A DNA stretch of 64,000 bases from MPNO01 sp965205995 (GTDB taxonomy: Bacteria > Pseudomonadota > Alphaproteobacteria > MPNO01): assembly GCA_965205995.1 (NCBI GenBank), contig OZ242200.1:1860001-1924000 (forward strand), written 5' to 3'. Each line of letters opens with the position of its first letter. Positions within the stretch are counted from its first letter, which is position 1. Position numbers and translations under genes: made by a program. Shown here in pieces: positions 43,745 to 52,384 of this stretch. Under the pieces are notes generated by a model. That model saw only the letters and a program-made list of their open reading frames with translations. It was not told the origin of the DNA and did no database searches.

Positions 43745-44530
43745 CTAGAGGTCGTATTCGATCCCGGCCTCGTCGAGCTGGCGCAGCAGCGCCGGCCACT
43801 CGCGTTGCCCGCATCCGGACCCGCTGCTCTGCCCGGCGGTGTGCTCGCAGACCTCCTTGGTCGGATAGTGAATCCGGGCGCCGGAAGCGGTCGCCGCGAG
43901 CAGCGTGAGCTGCGCCGAGCAAACCTTCTCCAGGAAATACATCAGCACCCAGGCCTCGGCGACCGACCCGCCGGTGGTGAGCAGGCCGTGGTTGCGGAGG
44001 ATCATCGCCTTCTTGTCGCCGATGTCGCGCACCAGCCGCTCGCGCTCCGAAAGGTCGAGCGAGATGCCCTCGAACTCGTGATAGGCGACGCGGCCGTAGA
44101 ACATCATCGAGTCGAGATTGGTGAAGATCAGCCCGTCCTCCAGCGCCGAGACGCCCATGCCCGCCTCGGTGTGGGTGTGGAGCACGCAATGCGCGTCCTC
44201 GCGGGCGGCGTGGACGGCGCTATGGATGGTGTAGCCCGCATCGTTGATCCCGTAGGGGGTGTCGTCGAGGATGTTGCCGTCGAGATCGATCTTCACCAGG
44301 TTGGACGCGGTCACCTCGTCCCAGCGCAGCCCCAACGGGTTGAGCAGGAAGTGGCGTTCCGGGCCGGGGATGCGCGCCGATATGTGGTTGTAGATCAGCG
44401 TCGTCGTCCAGCCATACATATGCGCGAGACGATAGGCGGCCGCCAGGTCCACCCGGGTCTGCCATTCCTCCTGGCTGACCCTGTCCCGCAGCGAAATGCC
44501 GACAATGTCGTGAACGGCGGTGGCATTCAT
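43745..44530 (-). CDS. Class II aldolase/adducin-family protein
   Basis: The 261-residue zinc protein has the class II aldolase motifs CVLHTHTEAGMGVSA (metal His pair) and MILRNHGLLTTGGSVAEAW (third His and loop). Members include fuculose-phosphate and ribulose-phosphate aldolases, 3-dehydro-4-phosphotetronate decarboxylases and many of unknown role. No phosphate-sugar genes are near. It is convergent with the flavin monooxygenase (27 bases between) and divergent from the TRAP gene set 171 bases away. It may act on a hydroxy acid brought in by that transporter, which is a guess from position. Confidence 0.88.
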   Translation of the reverse strand: MNATAVHDIVGISLRDRVSQEEWQTRVDLAAAYRLAHMYGWTTTLIYNHISARIPGPERHFLLNPLGLRWDEVTASNLVKIDLDGNILDDTPYGINDAGYTIHSAVHAAREDAHCVLHTHTEAGMGVSALEDGLIFTNLDSMMFYGRVAYHEFEGISLDLSERERLVRDIGDKKAMILRNHGLLTTGGSVAEAWVLMYFLEKVCSAQLTLLAATASGARIHYPTKEVCEHTAGQSSGSGCGQREWPALLRQLDEAGIEYDL

Positions 44531-44701
44531 GATGGGGCTCCGAATTCCATGGATCTCCGGAGTCTAGCCCTTTCCCGCAGCGAACGGAACGGGCGGCCGA
44601 AGCGATTGGAGTCTTCCCGCCGGCAACGATAACCTGCGCGGCAGGACCTCCGCATCGTCGGTTGGTCGACAAGGGAAAAGCGAACCGAGGAGATTTCTTT
44701 C

Positions 44702-45727
44702 ATGCGCAGACTTCTTTCGACAGGCCTGGTGGCAGCGGCTCTGGTTGCGACCTCGGCTGGCGTCGCCACCGCCAAGCAACTCCTGTTCAGCATCATCGGC
44801 GCGCCCAAGGCCGTGATGAACGCGGTCATGCTGCCGGAATGAACCAAGGACGTCGCGGAAGCGACCGGTGGCAAGATCAAGCTCAAGATCCTCCTGAAGC
44901 CGGTTGCGCCGCCGCCTCGCTTGTACGACGCGACGACGCAGGGCGTCACCGATTCGGCGGTGATCATGAACGCCTTCATCCAGCGCCGGGCGCCGCTGGT
45001 GCAGATCTCCATGCTGCCGTTCCTGTTCACCGATTCCGAGGCCCATGGCGTGGCGATGTGGCGGACGCAGCAGAAATTCTTCAACAACGCGAAGGCCGAC
45101 GAATACGGCGACGTCCAGCTGCTCGGGTTCTTTTCCGGCATGGGCGGACAGATCTGTAGCCTGAAGGAACCGATCCGCAGCCTCGACTATTTGCGGACGC
45201 TCAAGCTTTGGTCGTTGCCCGGCGGAGCGGCCAAGACGCTGTCGGCGCTCAAGGTCGCCGTGGTGCCGGGACCCGCCGTGCGGATGTATCCGATCGTCTC
45301 CAAGCGCACCGTCGACGGCTGGGCATCGCTCCCGGTGTCGGACGCCTACACGTTCAATATCCTCGGCGTCACCAAATCCTGCACCCTTCTCGAGGGCGGG
45401 CTCGGCCAGGCGACATTCTCGGTGATGATGAACAAGGATGTTTGGAACGGGCTGAAGAGGGCCGAACAGCAGCAGGTCATGTCGGCTTCGGGCGAGACGC
45501 TGGCCCGCACCGGCCGGCACTGGCAGGCGGTGGCTATGAAACAGCGCGCGGACTTCGTGAAGGCCGGCAAGCAGCTGGTCGCCGCGCCTCCCGATTTCCT
45601 CGCCGCGCTTCGGAGGGCCGCGCGGCCCCAGCATGACCAGTGGATCGCCATGGCCAACGGCAAGGGAATCGACGGCAAGGCGGCCTACGATTACTTCGTC
45701 GAACAGTCGAAGACCGCGCATAAGTGA
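44702..45727 (+). pseudogene. dctP: TRAP transporter solute-binding protein (DctP) with an in-frame TGA
   Basis: Starting at ATG 44702, a signal peptide (MRRLLSTGLVAAALVA...) leads into a DctP-like protein that ends at 45727. Codon 47 (44840-44842) is TGA, between LPE and TKDVAEATGGKIKLKI. Relatives commonly have Trp at this place (W-x-x-D/E-V pattern), so TGG to TGA by one base would explain it. Beyond it the frame is intact for about 295 codons, with family residues (ISMLPFLFTDSEAHGVAM; TVDGWASLPVSDAYTFNILGVTK). Translation would stop after 46 residues unless read through; a GTG or ATG restart would lack the signal peptide. The dctQ and dctM genes follow intact. Confidence 0.88.
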
Positions 45728-45774
45728 CTTGAAGGATCCGGAATCCGGACCATTCGCGAACCGACCGCAAGACC

Positions 45775-46326
45775 ATGGATGACAAAATCCAGCAGGGACC
45801 GGGCGCCGACACGGGCGCCCGGCCGGCCCTGTTCGTTCGCCGGTCGCTCGGCTGGATGGTCGCGGTCGTGCTCAGCTTCATGATGGCGCTGACCGTCGTC
45901 GACGTTACCGGCCGGTTCGTGTTCAACAGTCCGGTCCCCGGCAGCTTCGAGGTGATGGAGTTTTGTCTGGCCATCGTGGTGTTTTCCGCCCTTCCCTTGG
46001 TCACCTGGGACCGCAGGCACATCACGGTCAGCCTGTTCGATGCCTATTTCCAGCGCTCGGGCTATCGCGCCCAGCAATGCCTCATACAGCTCGCCAGCCT
46101 GCTCGGCATGGGCATCGTCTGCTGGCGCATGTGGGACCAGGGGAACCGGCTCCACCAGACGCAGGCGATCACCGGCTATCTGGAATGGCCGGTCGCGCCG
46201 ATCGCCTATTTCATGTCGATCCTGGCGGGGCTGTCGGCGCTGCTCATCGTCATGCTCTTGTGGCGCGCGGTCGCCGGAAGGCCGTACCCCGCCTATGACG
46301 ATGGCGGCGGCGAGCCGTCGGGATAG
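45775..46326 (+). CDS. dctQ: TRAP transporter small permease DctQ
   Basis: The 183-residue protein has four predicted helices and the DctQ pattern (VDVTGRFVFNSPVPGSFEVMEFCLAIVVF, then WDRRHITVSLFDAYF). DctQ and DctM form the membrane part of a sodium-driven carboxylate importer that takes substrate from DctP. It starts 47 bases after the DctP end and nearly touches dctM (8 bases), so all three genes are one operon. The N-terminus has about 25 extra hydrophilic residues. Confidence 0.9.
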   Translation: MDDKIQQGPGADTGARPALFVRRSLGWMVAVVLSFMMALTVVDVTGRFVFNSPVPGSFEVMEFCLAIVVFSALPLVTWDRRHITVSLFDAYFQRSGYRAQQCLIQLASLLGMGIVCWRMWDQGNRLHQTQAITGYLEWPVAPIAYFMSILAGLSALLIVMLLWRAVAGRPYPAYDDGGGEPSG

Positions 46327-46334
46327 ACCCGCGG

Positions 46335-47636
46335 ATGGTCGAATCGCTCATCGGATTCGGCGCCATCCTGGGCCTTGCCTTTCTCGGAATCCCGCTCGGC
46401 GTCTCGATGCTCCTGGTGGGAATCGCCGGGTTCATCTTCGTCCGCAACATGACGGCGGCGCTGTCGATGGCCGGCCAGCAGGTCCTCGACCTGTCCACCA
46501 CCTACGGCTTCACGGTCCTGCCTTTGTTCGTCCTCATGGGGACATTCATCCATCGCGCCCGGCTATCGGAAGAACTCTACGACGCCACCAATGCCTGGCT
46601 CGGACACCGCCGCGGCGGGCTGGCCATGGCCACCATCGGCGCCTGCGCCGGTTTCGCGGCCGTCTCGGGGTCTTCCCTCGCGACGGCGGCAACCATGAGC
46701 AAGGTCGCCATGGCGCCGATGCGCCGGTTCAAATACGCCGACAGCCTTGCGGCGGGAACCATCGCGGCCGGCGGAACCTTGGGCATTCTCATCCCGCCGA
46801 GCGTGCCGATGGTCATCTACGGGATCCTGACCGAGACCGATATCGGCAAGCTCTTCGTTGCCGGCGTGATTCCTGGAATCCTCCTGGTGCTGCTCTATTT
46901 CGGCGCCATCGGCATTCTGACGGCGCTCAAGCCCGAGATGGGGCCGCCCGGAGAGCGGACCCCCTGGGCGCTGCGCTGGCGCGCCCTCGGAAAGGTCTGG
47001 GGCGTGGTCGTCCTGTTCCTCCTGGTCCTCGGCGGCATCTATCTCGGGATATTCACCCCGACCGAGGCCGCCGCCATCGGCGCGGCGGGAGCCATGGTGT
47101 TCGCGTTGGGGCGGCGAAAACTCGCACTCCCGGCAATGCTCGGCGCCCTGATCGATGCCGGGCGAACCACGGCCATGATCTTCATGGTCGGGTTCGGCGC
47201 GCTGGTGTTTTCAAATTTCATCAACCTGGCGGGGCTGCCGGACGCCATGGTGGAGCTGATCCACGCCTTCGACGTTCCGGTCATCGGCGTGGTGCTCATC
47301 ATTTGCGCGATCTACATCGTGCTCGGCTGCGTCTTCGACAGCCTCGCCATGCTGCTGCTGACGGTTCCGGTGTTCTTCCCGATCGTCGATTCGCTCGGCG
47401 TGGATCCCATATGGTTCGGCATCGTGATCATCATCGTTGTCGAGATCGGGCTGATCACCCCGCCGATCGGCATGAACGTCTTCATGGTCAAGACGGTTCT
47501 TGAGGACGTCGAGATCTGGACCATCTTCAACGGCGTCTGGCCTTTCCTGGCGGCCACGCTGGTCGGGCTTGCGCTGATCCTCGCCATCCCCGACATCGCG
47601 TTGCTGCTGCCGAATCTGATGCTGAACCTCCGCTAG
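46335..47636 (+). CDS. dctM: TRAP transporter large permease DctM
   Basis: The 433-residue membrane protein has about 12 helices and conserved DctM motifs: GAILGLAFLGIPLGVSMLLVG, GFAAVSGSSLATAATMSKV, GGTLGILIPPSVPMVIYG, GCVFDSLAMLLLTVPVFFP and EIGLITPPIGMNVFM. It is the translocating subunit of the transporter begun by dctP and dctQ. It provides an internal reference for the broken DctM relic at 13459-13989, which has lost the block between residues about 280 and 355. Substrate is set by DctP, which is disrupted here. It is convergent with the DUF1989 gene. Confidence 0.93.
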   Translation: MVESLIGFGAILGLAFLGIPLGVSMLLVGIAGFIFVRNMTAALSMAGQQVLDLSTTYGFTVLPLFVLMGTFIHRARLSEELYDATNAWLGHRRGGLAMATIGACAGFAAVSGSSLATAATMSKVAMAPMRRFKYADSLAAGTIAAGGTLGILIPPSVPMVIYGILTETDIGKLFVAGVIPGILLVLLYFGAIGILTALKPEMGPPGERTPWALRWRALGKVWGVVVLFLLVLGGIYLGIFTPTEAAAIGAAGAMVFALGRRKLALPAMLGALIDAGRTTAMIFMVGFGALVFSNFINLAGLPDAMVELIHAFDVPVIGVVLIICAIYIVLGCVFDSLAMLLLTVPVFFPIVDSLGVDPIWFGIVIIIVVEIGLITPPIGMNVFMVKTVLEDVEIWTIFNGVWPFLAATLVGLALILAIPDIALLLPNLMLNLR

Positions 47637-47654
47637 GAACCGCGCTGCCCGGGA

Positions 47655-48518
47655 TCACTCGGCGCCGTGGCCGCCGCCATACCCGCTGGGCTCCGCCGGA
47701 TGCCAGCCCGCCAGGTCCTCGTCACGCGGCCGAAAAATGTCCACCCGCAGCGGATAGCAGGCCGCCGAGTCGCTGGAATGGCCGGCGCCGCAATCCCCGC
47801 CGGGGCAGGTGGACAACCCGACCAGCAGGTCGATCTCCGCGAACAGCTCGATGAAATCGCCGGCCCGCGCCGGGCTCGCCTTCATGAAGTACCGGTTGGT
47901 GTCGCGCGTGTAGCCGGTGCACATGAAGACGTTCACCACGTCGTGCACATGCCTCTCCGCCTCGTTCAGCGACAAACCCCTGGCCGCCGCCAAAGCGCGG
48001 GTCAGGGTCGAGTGGCAGCAATAGCGATAGTCCCCGCCGGTCAGCAAATGGGCGGTGTAGGGGTCGCAGCGGGTGCCGATCACGTCGTGGACGCCGGCCC
48101 CGAACTCGTCGAAGCCGTACCAGTCCAGGGTGTCGTGGGTGATGGTGGCCATCGGGCGCAACCACGGAAAGCTGCTCCACAGGCGGTCGCCGGTGCTGAC
48201 ATGGGTGGCGTGCAGCGCGCGCGTCTTGCCGCTGTAGAACCGTTCCGAAAGATCGGCCGCGTTCCACAGGTTCAGGTCGCCGACCTGCGAGCCGTCGGGG
48301 GTGACGATGCGGATCAGATGCCCGGCCGGAACGTCGAACGCGCGCGCGTCGCGCGGCGGCACGACAATCTCGTCGACCAGGGTCATGCCGCCGCGCACGG
48401 TCTCGTAGAACGTCCGGTCATAAGGCGGCAGCCGGTCCACGGTGTAGACCGTGACCGGCTCGACCGCGCGCCGCGCTGCGGCATCCGCGGGTTCCGGGTA
48501 CTGCGCTTCGATCGCCAT
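47655..48518 (-). CDS. DUF1989 urea-carboxylase-associated-type protein
   Basis: The 287-residue protein belongs to the DUF1989 family (also annotated urea carboxylase-associated), with conserved PAGHLIRIVTPDGSQVGDLNLWN near residue 65, then CCHSTLTRALA and NVFMCTGYTRDTNRYFMKAS. Several Cys and His residues (DPYTAHLLTGGDYRYCCHS) could bind metal. No enzymatic role is fixed for this group; relatives accompany urea, guanidine or carbamoyl-compound genes. It is the second gene of a pair with an isochorismatase-type hydrolase (25 bases between). With the carbamoylase cluster at 2.6-5.2 kb, it hints at metabolism of N-rich acids, but this is weak. Confidence 0.85.
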   Translation of the reverse strand: MAIEAQYPEPADAAARRAVEPVTVYTVDRLPPYDRTFYETVRGGMTLVDEIVVPPRDARAFDVPAGHLIRIVTPDGSQVGDLNLWNAADLSERFYSGKTRALHATHVSTGDRLWSSFPWLRPMATITHDTLDWYGFDEFGAGVHDVIGTRCDPYTAHLLTGGDYRYCCHSTLTRALAAARGLSLNEAERHVHDVVNVFMCTGYTRDTNRYFMKASPARAGDFIELFAEIDLLVGLSTCPGGDCGAGHSSDSAACYPLRVDIFRPRDEDLAGWHPAEPSGYGGGHGAE

Positions 48519-48543
48519 GCTTCGCTCCTTTGATTCGCCAGCG

Positions 48544-49188
48544 TCAATCGACGGGGTCGCGTTGCCAGCGCGCGAGGAGGTCGGCGGAACCGACCACGTC
48601 GCCGAAATGCATCTCGACGCAGCGCAGCGTCTTGTCATGCAGATCGCGGTCGAACGAGCCAACGCAGTCGCCGGGAACGACGACGTAGTAGCCGCGCGCC
48701 GATGCATCGCGAAGGGACGACTCCACGCAGACATGGGTCTGGACGCCCGCCACGACCACCGTCCGGATGCCGCGGTCGCGCAGGATCTGGTCCAGCCCGG
48801 TGCCGGCGAAGGCGCTGTGGCGGTGCTTTTCCATCACCAGGTCGCCGGGCCCGGGGCTCACCCGGTAGAACTCGGCGCCCCAGCTGCCGGAAACGCAATA
48901 CGCCTCGGCGATGCCGCGCGCGACCTGGCGGGCGTGGATCGGCGGCGACAGATAGGCGCGGTCGTAATCCGCCTTGATCCAGATGACGAGCGCGCCGGCG
49001 CGCCGGGCGGAAGCGGCCAGGTTTTCGATCGGCGCGGCCACCGCCCGGCAGTCGGCGGCGTCCTTGCCGAGATTGACCTCGGTGTGTCCGCCCGGAGCGC
49101 AGAAATCGTTCTGCATGTCGATCACCAGCACCGCCGTGTGGACGGGCTCGACCACCTCGGACAGTCCGGTCAACAGGTCTTGTGGCAT
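48544..49188 (-). CDS. Isochorismatase-family cysteine hydrolase
   Basis: The 214-residue cytoplasmic hydrolase has the catalytic triad Asp24 (VIDMQNDF), Lys121 (VMEKHRHSAF) and Cys154 (VAGVQTHVCVESS). The family contains true isochorismatases, nicotinamidase, N-carbamoylsarcosine amidase, biuret hydrolase and maleamate amidase. The Cys nucleophile is present, so an amidase or carbamoyl hydrolase role is favoured over isochorismate. It leads a two-gene operon with the DUF1989 protein and is divergent from the UbiD/ligase operon; 67 bases separate the starts, so they probably share control. Confidence 0.9.
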   Translation of the reverse strand: MPQDLLTGLSEVVEPVHTAVLVIDMQNDFCAPGGHTEVNLGKDAADCRAVAAPIENLAASARRAGALVIWIKADYDRAYLSPPIHARQVARGIAEAYCVSGSWGAEFYRVSPGPGDLVMEKHRHSAFAGTGLDQILRDRGIRTVVVAGVQTHVCVESSLRDASARGYYVVVPGDCVGSFDRDLHDKTLRCVEMHFGDVVGSADLLARWQRDPVD

Positions 49189-49255
49189 GGCCGTTTTCCT
49201 CGCAATGTGAACCTAGGCTTGGCCGCGATTGACCGTCAACGCAGGGAATCCGCCG

Positions 49256-50818
49256 ATGGCGACCGCTTCTCGACCGACCGGCAAGGGAGTTCGGCAAGAC
49301 GAACGCGAGGCCGCGCTGGTCGATCTCCGGCATACGCTCGACTGGATGGGCGACGAAATCCATGTCATCGAGGCGCCGGTCGATCCGATCGTCGAGATGG
49401 CCGCCATCAGCAAGGCCTTCGACAACTCGAAGGCGCTGGTCGCCGAAACCGTCCGGGGCCACCCCGACGCGCGGCTGATCTCCAATTTGTGGGCGACGAA
49501 GGAGCGCTGCGCGCGCCTGTTCGGGGTCGACGAATTCAAGGACATCAAGTTCAAGCTGCTCGAGTCGCTCCGCGCACCGATCGCGCCGCGCGAGGTGTCG
49601 CCCGACGCGGCGCCGTGCCAGGAGGTGGTGCTGCACCGCGAGGCCTTCGGGCCCGTCGAGGACATCCTGCCGCTCACCACCCACACCGAGGACGACGGCG
49701 GGCGGTTCTTCGGCAACGGCGTCCACTTCATCGGCCCGCCCTGGGTGCCGGGCGGCGGCACCCAGTTTTCCTTCTACCGCATGGCGTTCCGCGACGGCCA
49801 GGAATACGCCTCCGTCAACATGGTCCCGGGCGGCCAGGGAGACGCCATCTGCCGGCGATGGCCGGGCGAGAGAATCCCGGTGACGATAAATATCTGCCCG
49901 CCGCCGGCGATCGAGATGCTGGGCTATTCGACGTTCAACTCGATCGTCTTTCCGGGCTTTACCGACGAAATCGGCATGGCCGGCGCGCTGCAGGGCTCCC
50001 CGGTCGAGATCGTCAAGGCGCGGACCGTGGACGCCTACGCCATCGCCCGGTCGGAATGGGTGCTCGAAGGCTACATCCTCGAGGGCCAGCGCGTATGGGA
50101 GACCGACGAGGCCGAGGCGCTCGGCCGACAGGGCGAGGCTCCGCTCCACCCCGAATGGGCGCGCTACATGGGCCGTGCCTACCGTACGCCGCGCGCGTTC
50201 GAGTTGACCGCGATCACGCACCGGGTGGACAAGCCGTACTTCTTCGTCCCCATCCTGGGCTCCATCTGGTACCAGTGCTCCTATGTTTGCGCCTCGATTT
50301 ACGAGATGTGCGAGCGGATGGCGCCGGGCTTCGTCCAGGATGTCGCGATCTGGACCGGGCTCACCAACTGGGGCGGCGTCGTCATCCAGGTCAGGAAGCA
50401 GCGGCGCTCCGACGAAGGGCTCCAGCGCAACGTCATGGGCGCCGTCATGACCACTCATCGGGGCTTGCGCCTCTGCGTCGTGGTCGACGAGGACATCGAC
50501 ATCTGGGAGCCGGAAGACGTCGTCTGGGCCATGGAATCCCGGGTCAGCCCGGGCCGCGACATCGTCGTCTACAACGAGTTCTCGCGCGGCCAGGCGTTCC
50601 AGCCGTCCGAGCTCAAGACCGGCCAGATCTCGGTCTCCGACGGCGGCATCGGGCTCGACGCGACGGTGCCCATCGAACACAAGGAACGCTATCGGCGCGC
50701 CGTATACCCGACCGCCGGCCTCGACCTTTCCAAATGGTTCACCGATGCCGAGTGCGAAGACCTGCGGTCGCGCCAGGATCCCTATTTCCGCTACCTCGCG
50801 AAGACCGGATACGCCTGA
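49256..50818 (+). CDS. UbiD-family (de)carboxylase, long form (520 residues)
   Basis: The protein resembles UbiD decarboxylases, with FGVDEFKDIKFKLLESLRAPI, TFNSIVFPGFTDEIGMAGALQGSPVE and HPEWARYMGRAYRTPRAFEL in the place of the usual catalytic acidic loop, and a C-terminal GGIGLDATVPIEHKER. It is longer than and quite unlike the 454-residue UbiD at 14009, so they are not simple paralogs. It needs prenyl-FMN from a UbiX enzyme encoded elsewhere. The ATG at 49256 is preferred; the upstream TTG at 49229 adds nine residues. Its stop is two bases before the AMP-ligase start, so the enzymes are made together: (de)carboxylation and CoA activation of an aromatic or unsaturated acid. Confidence 0.85.
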   Translation: MATASRPTGKGVRQDEREAALVDLRHTLDWMGDEIHVIEAPVDPIVEMAAISKAFDNSKALVAETVRGHPDARLISNLWATKERCARLFGVDEFKDIKFKLLESLRAPIAPREVSPDAAPCQEVVLHREAFGPVEDILPLTTHTEDDGGRFFGNGVHFIGPPWVPGGGTQFSFYRMAFRDGQEYASVNMVPGGQGDAICRRWPGERIPVTINICPPPAIEMLGYSTFNSIVFPGFTDEIGMAGALQGSPVEIVKARTVDAYAIARSEWVLEGYILEGQRVWETDEAEALGRQGEAPLHPEWARYMGRAYRTPRAFELTAITHRVDKPYFFVPILGSIWYQCSYVCASIYEMCERMAPGFVQDVAIWTGLTNWGGVVIQVRKQRRSDEGLQRNVMGAVMTTHRGLRLCVVVDEDIDIWEPEDVVWAMESRVSPGRDIVVYNEFSRGQAFQPSELKTGQISVSDGGIGLDATVPIEHKERYRRAVYPTAGLDLSKWFTDAECEDLRSRQDPYFRYLAKTGYA

Positions 50819-50820
50819 CG

Positions 50821-52380
50821 GTGGCGGCGGCGGACGCGGAATACCGGAGCATTTACCGGGCGATCGCCGAAAACGCGCACGACCGTCCCGACAAGACCTA
50901 TCTGGAGAGCGTCGACGACGGCCGCGCGGTCAGCTACCGCGAGCTCTTCGCCACCACAAACCGGCTTGCCCGCTGGCTCGCCGACATGGACGTCGGCGCC
51001 AACGATCGGGCGATGCTGCTCGCCGGCAACGGGATCGAGCAGGCTTTGGCCTTTCTCGGCATCCTCCGCCATGGCGCCTGCGCCTGTACGGTCAATCTGG
51101 AGATGAACCGGCGCCATTTGGCCGGGATCGTCGCCGCGGTGAAGCCAAGAATCGTGGTGTACGAGGAAGACGCCCAGATCGAAGATATCCTGGCGGGGTA
51201 CCCGGGCCCGAAGCTGCCGCTTGGCGCATGGTCGCCCGGGGGCGGATCGGGCCTGTTCGGCGAGATCGCCGGTTTCGATCCCGCCGATCCCGGCCCGGCC
51301 CGTTCCGGACCGGATGACGACGCGGTGATCTTCTATACCTCGGGCACCGACGCGGTACCCAAGGGAGTGGTCTATTCGCACGCGACGCTGTTTCACAACA
51401 CCGATGCCGGCGCTCTGGCGATGGATTTGGGCGAACGGGACAAGGTGCTCGAATTCCGGTCCTGCGCCTGGGTTTCGGCGCAGGAGATCGGTCTTGTCGG
51501 ACCTTTGATCCGGGGTGCCACGGCGGTGCTCGCGCGACGCTTCTCGCGGAGCCGCTATCTCGGCTGGATCCGGGACCGCGGCGTCACGATCGGGGCCTGC
51601 GTGCCGGCCGGGATCAACATGCTGCTGGCGAAGCCCGTCGACCTGCGGGGCGCCGACCTGCCGAGCCTCCGCTACATCACGTCGAGCTCGGCGCCGCTGC
51701 TGTCGGACGACATGAGGGCGTTCGAGCGGCGCTACGGCATCGTCGTCGCCCCAAGCTTCGGGGCGAGCGAGCTCGGCTGGGTGTGCGGCTCCAACGGCGC
51801 GGACCGCAAGGTCGGAACCGTGGGCCAGCCCACCAAGCACCAGCTCGTCGAGGTGGTCGATGAAAGCGGCGCTCCGCTGCCGCCCGGCGCGGTCGGCGAG
51901 ATCCGGGTGACCAGCGCCACCCAGGGGATGAGCGGATATTTGCGGGAAGACGGGACCGTGGAACGCACGCCGCCGGGGCCCAGGATGTCCGGCGATCTGG
52001 GCTTCCTCGACGCCGACGGCTATCTCAGCATCACCGGCCGCGCGCGCGACGTGATCATCCGGAGCGGTGTCAACATCTCGCCGCTCGAGATCGACGCCGT
52101 CCTCGCCGGGCATCCGTTTGTGGCCGAAGCGTGCACCATCGGCGTGCCCGAACAAGTCCACGGGGAGGCCGTCGTCAGCCATGTCGTGCCGGCGCCGGGG
52201 GCGGCACCCACCGAGGAGGAACTGCGGGAGCACTGCGCGGCCCGGCTTCCCGCGGCCAAGGTCCCGGCCCGGATCGTTTTCCGCGCCGCGCTCCCCCGCA
52301 ACGATCGCGGCAAGCTCGACCGCAACGCGCTGCGGGCGGAATGGCGCGGGCGGAACTCAACGCCCCTGTCGAGCGTCTGA
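50821..52380 (+). CDS. AMP-binding acyl-/aryl-CoA ligase
   Basis: The 519-residue adenylate-forming enzyme has P-loop motif YTSGTDAVPKGV (usual Thr-Gly replaced by Asp-Ala after GT), FGASELGW, the Asp of SGDLGFLDADGYL, GRARDVIIRSGVNI and the C-terminal Lys in NDRGKLDRNAL. It activates a carboxylic acid with ATP and joins it to CoA. It begins with GTG two bases after the UbiD stop, clearly coupled. A ligase following a UbiD decarboxylase suggests the acid product is passed to CoA-dependent degradation, as in anaerobic or hybrid aromatic routes. Substrate unknown; it is convergent with the Rieske oxygenase gene. Confidence 0.92.
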   Translation: MAAADAEYRSIYRAIAENAHDRPDKTYLESVDDGRAVSYRELFATTNRLARWLADMDVGANDRAMLLAGNGIEQALAFLGILRHGACACTVNLEMNRRHLAGIVAAVKPRIVVYEEDAQIEDILAGYPGPKLPLGAWSPGGGSGLFGEIAGFDPADPGPARSGPDDDAVIFYTSGTDAVPKGVVYSHATLFHNTDAGALAMDLGERDKVLEFRSCAWVSAQEIGLVGPLIRGATAVLARRFSRSRYLGWIRDRGVTIGACVPAGINMLLAKPVDLRGADLPSLRYITSSSAPLLSDDMRAFERRYGIVVAPSFGASELGWVCGSNGADRKVGTVGQPTKHQLVEVVDESGAPLPPGAVGEIRVTSATQGMSGYLREDGTVERTPPGPRMSGDLGFLDADGYLSITGRARDVIIRSGVNISPLEIDAVLAGHPFVAEACTIGVPEQVHGEAVVSHVVPAPGAAPTEEELREHCAARLPAAKVPARIVFRAALPRNDRGKLDRNALRAEWRGRNSTPLSSV

Positions 52381-52384
52381 CCGC

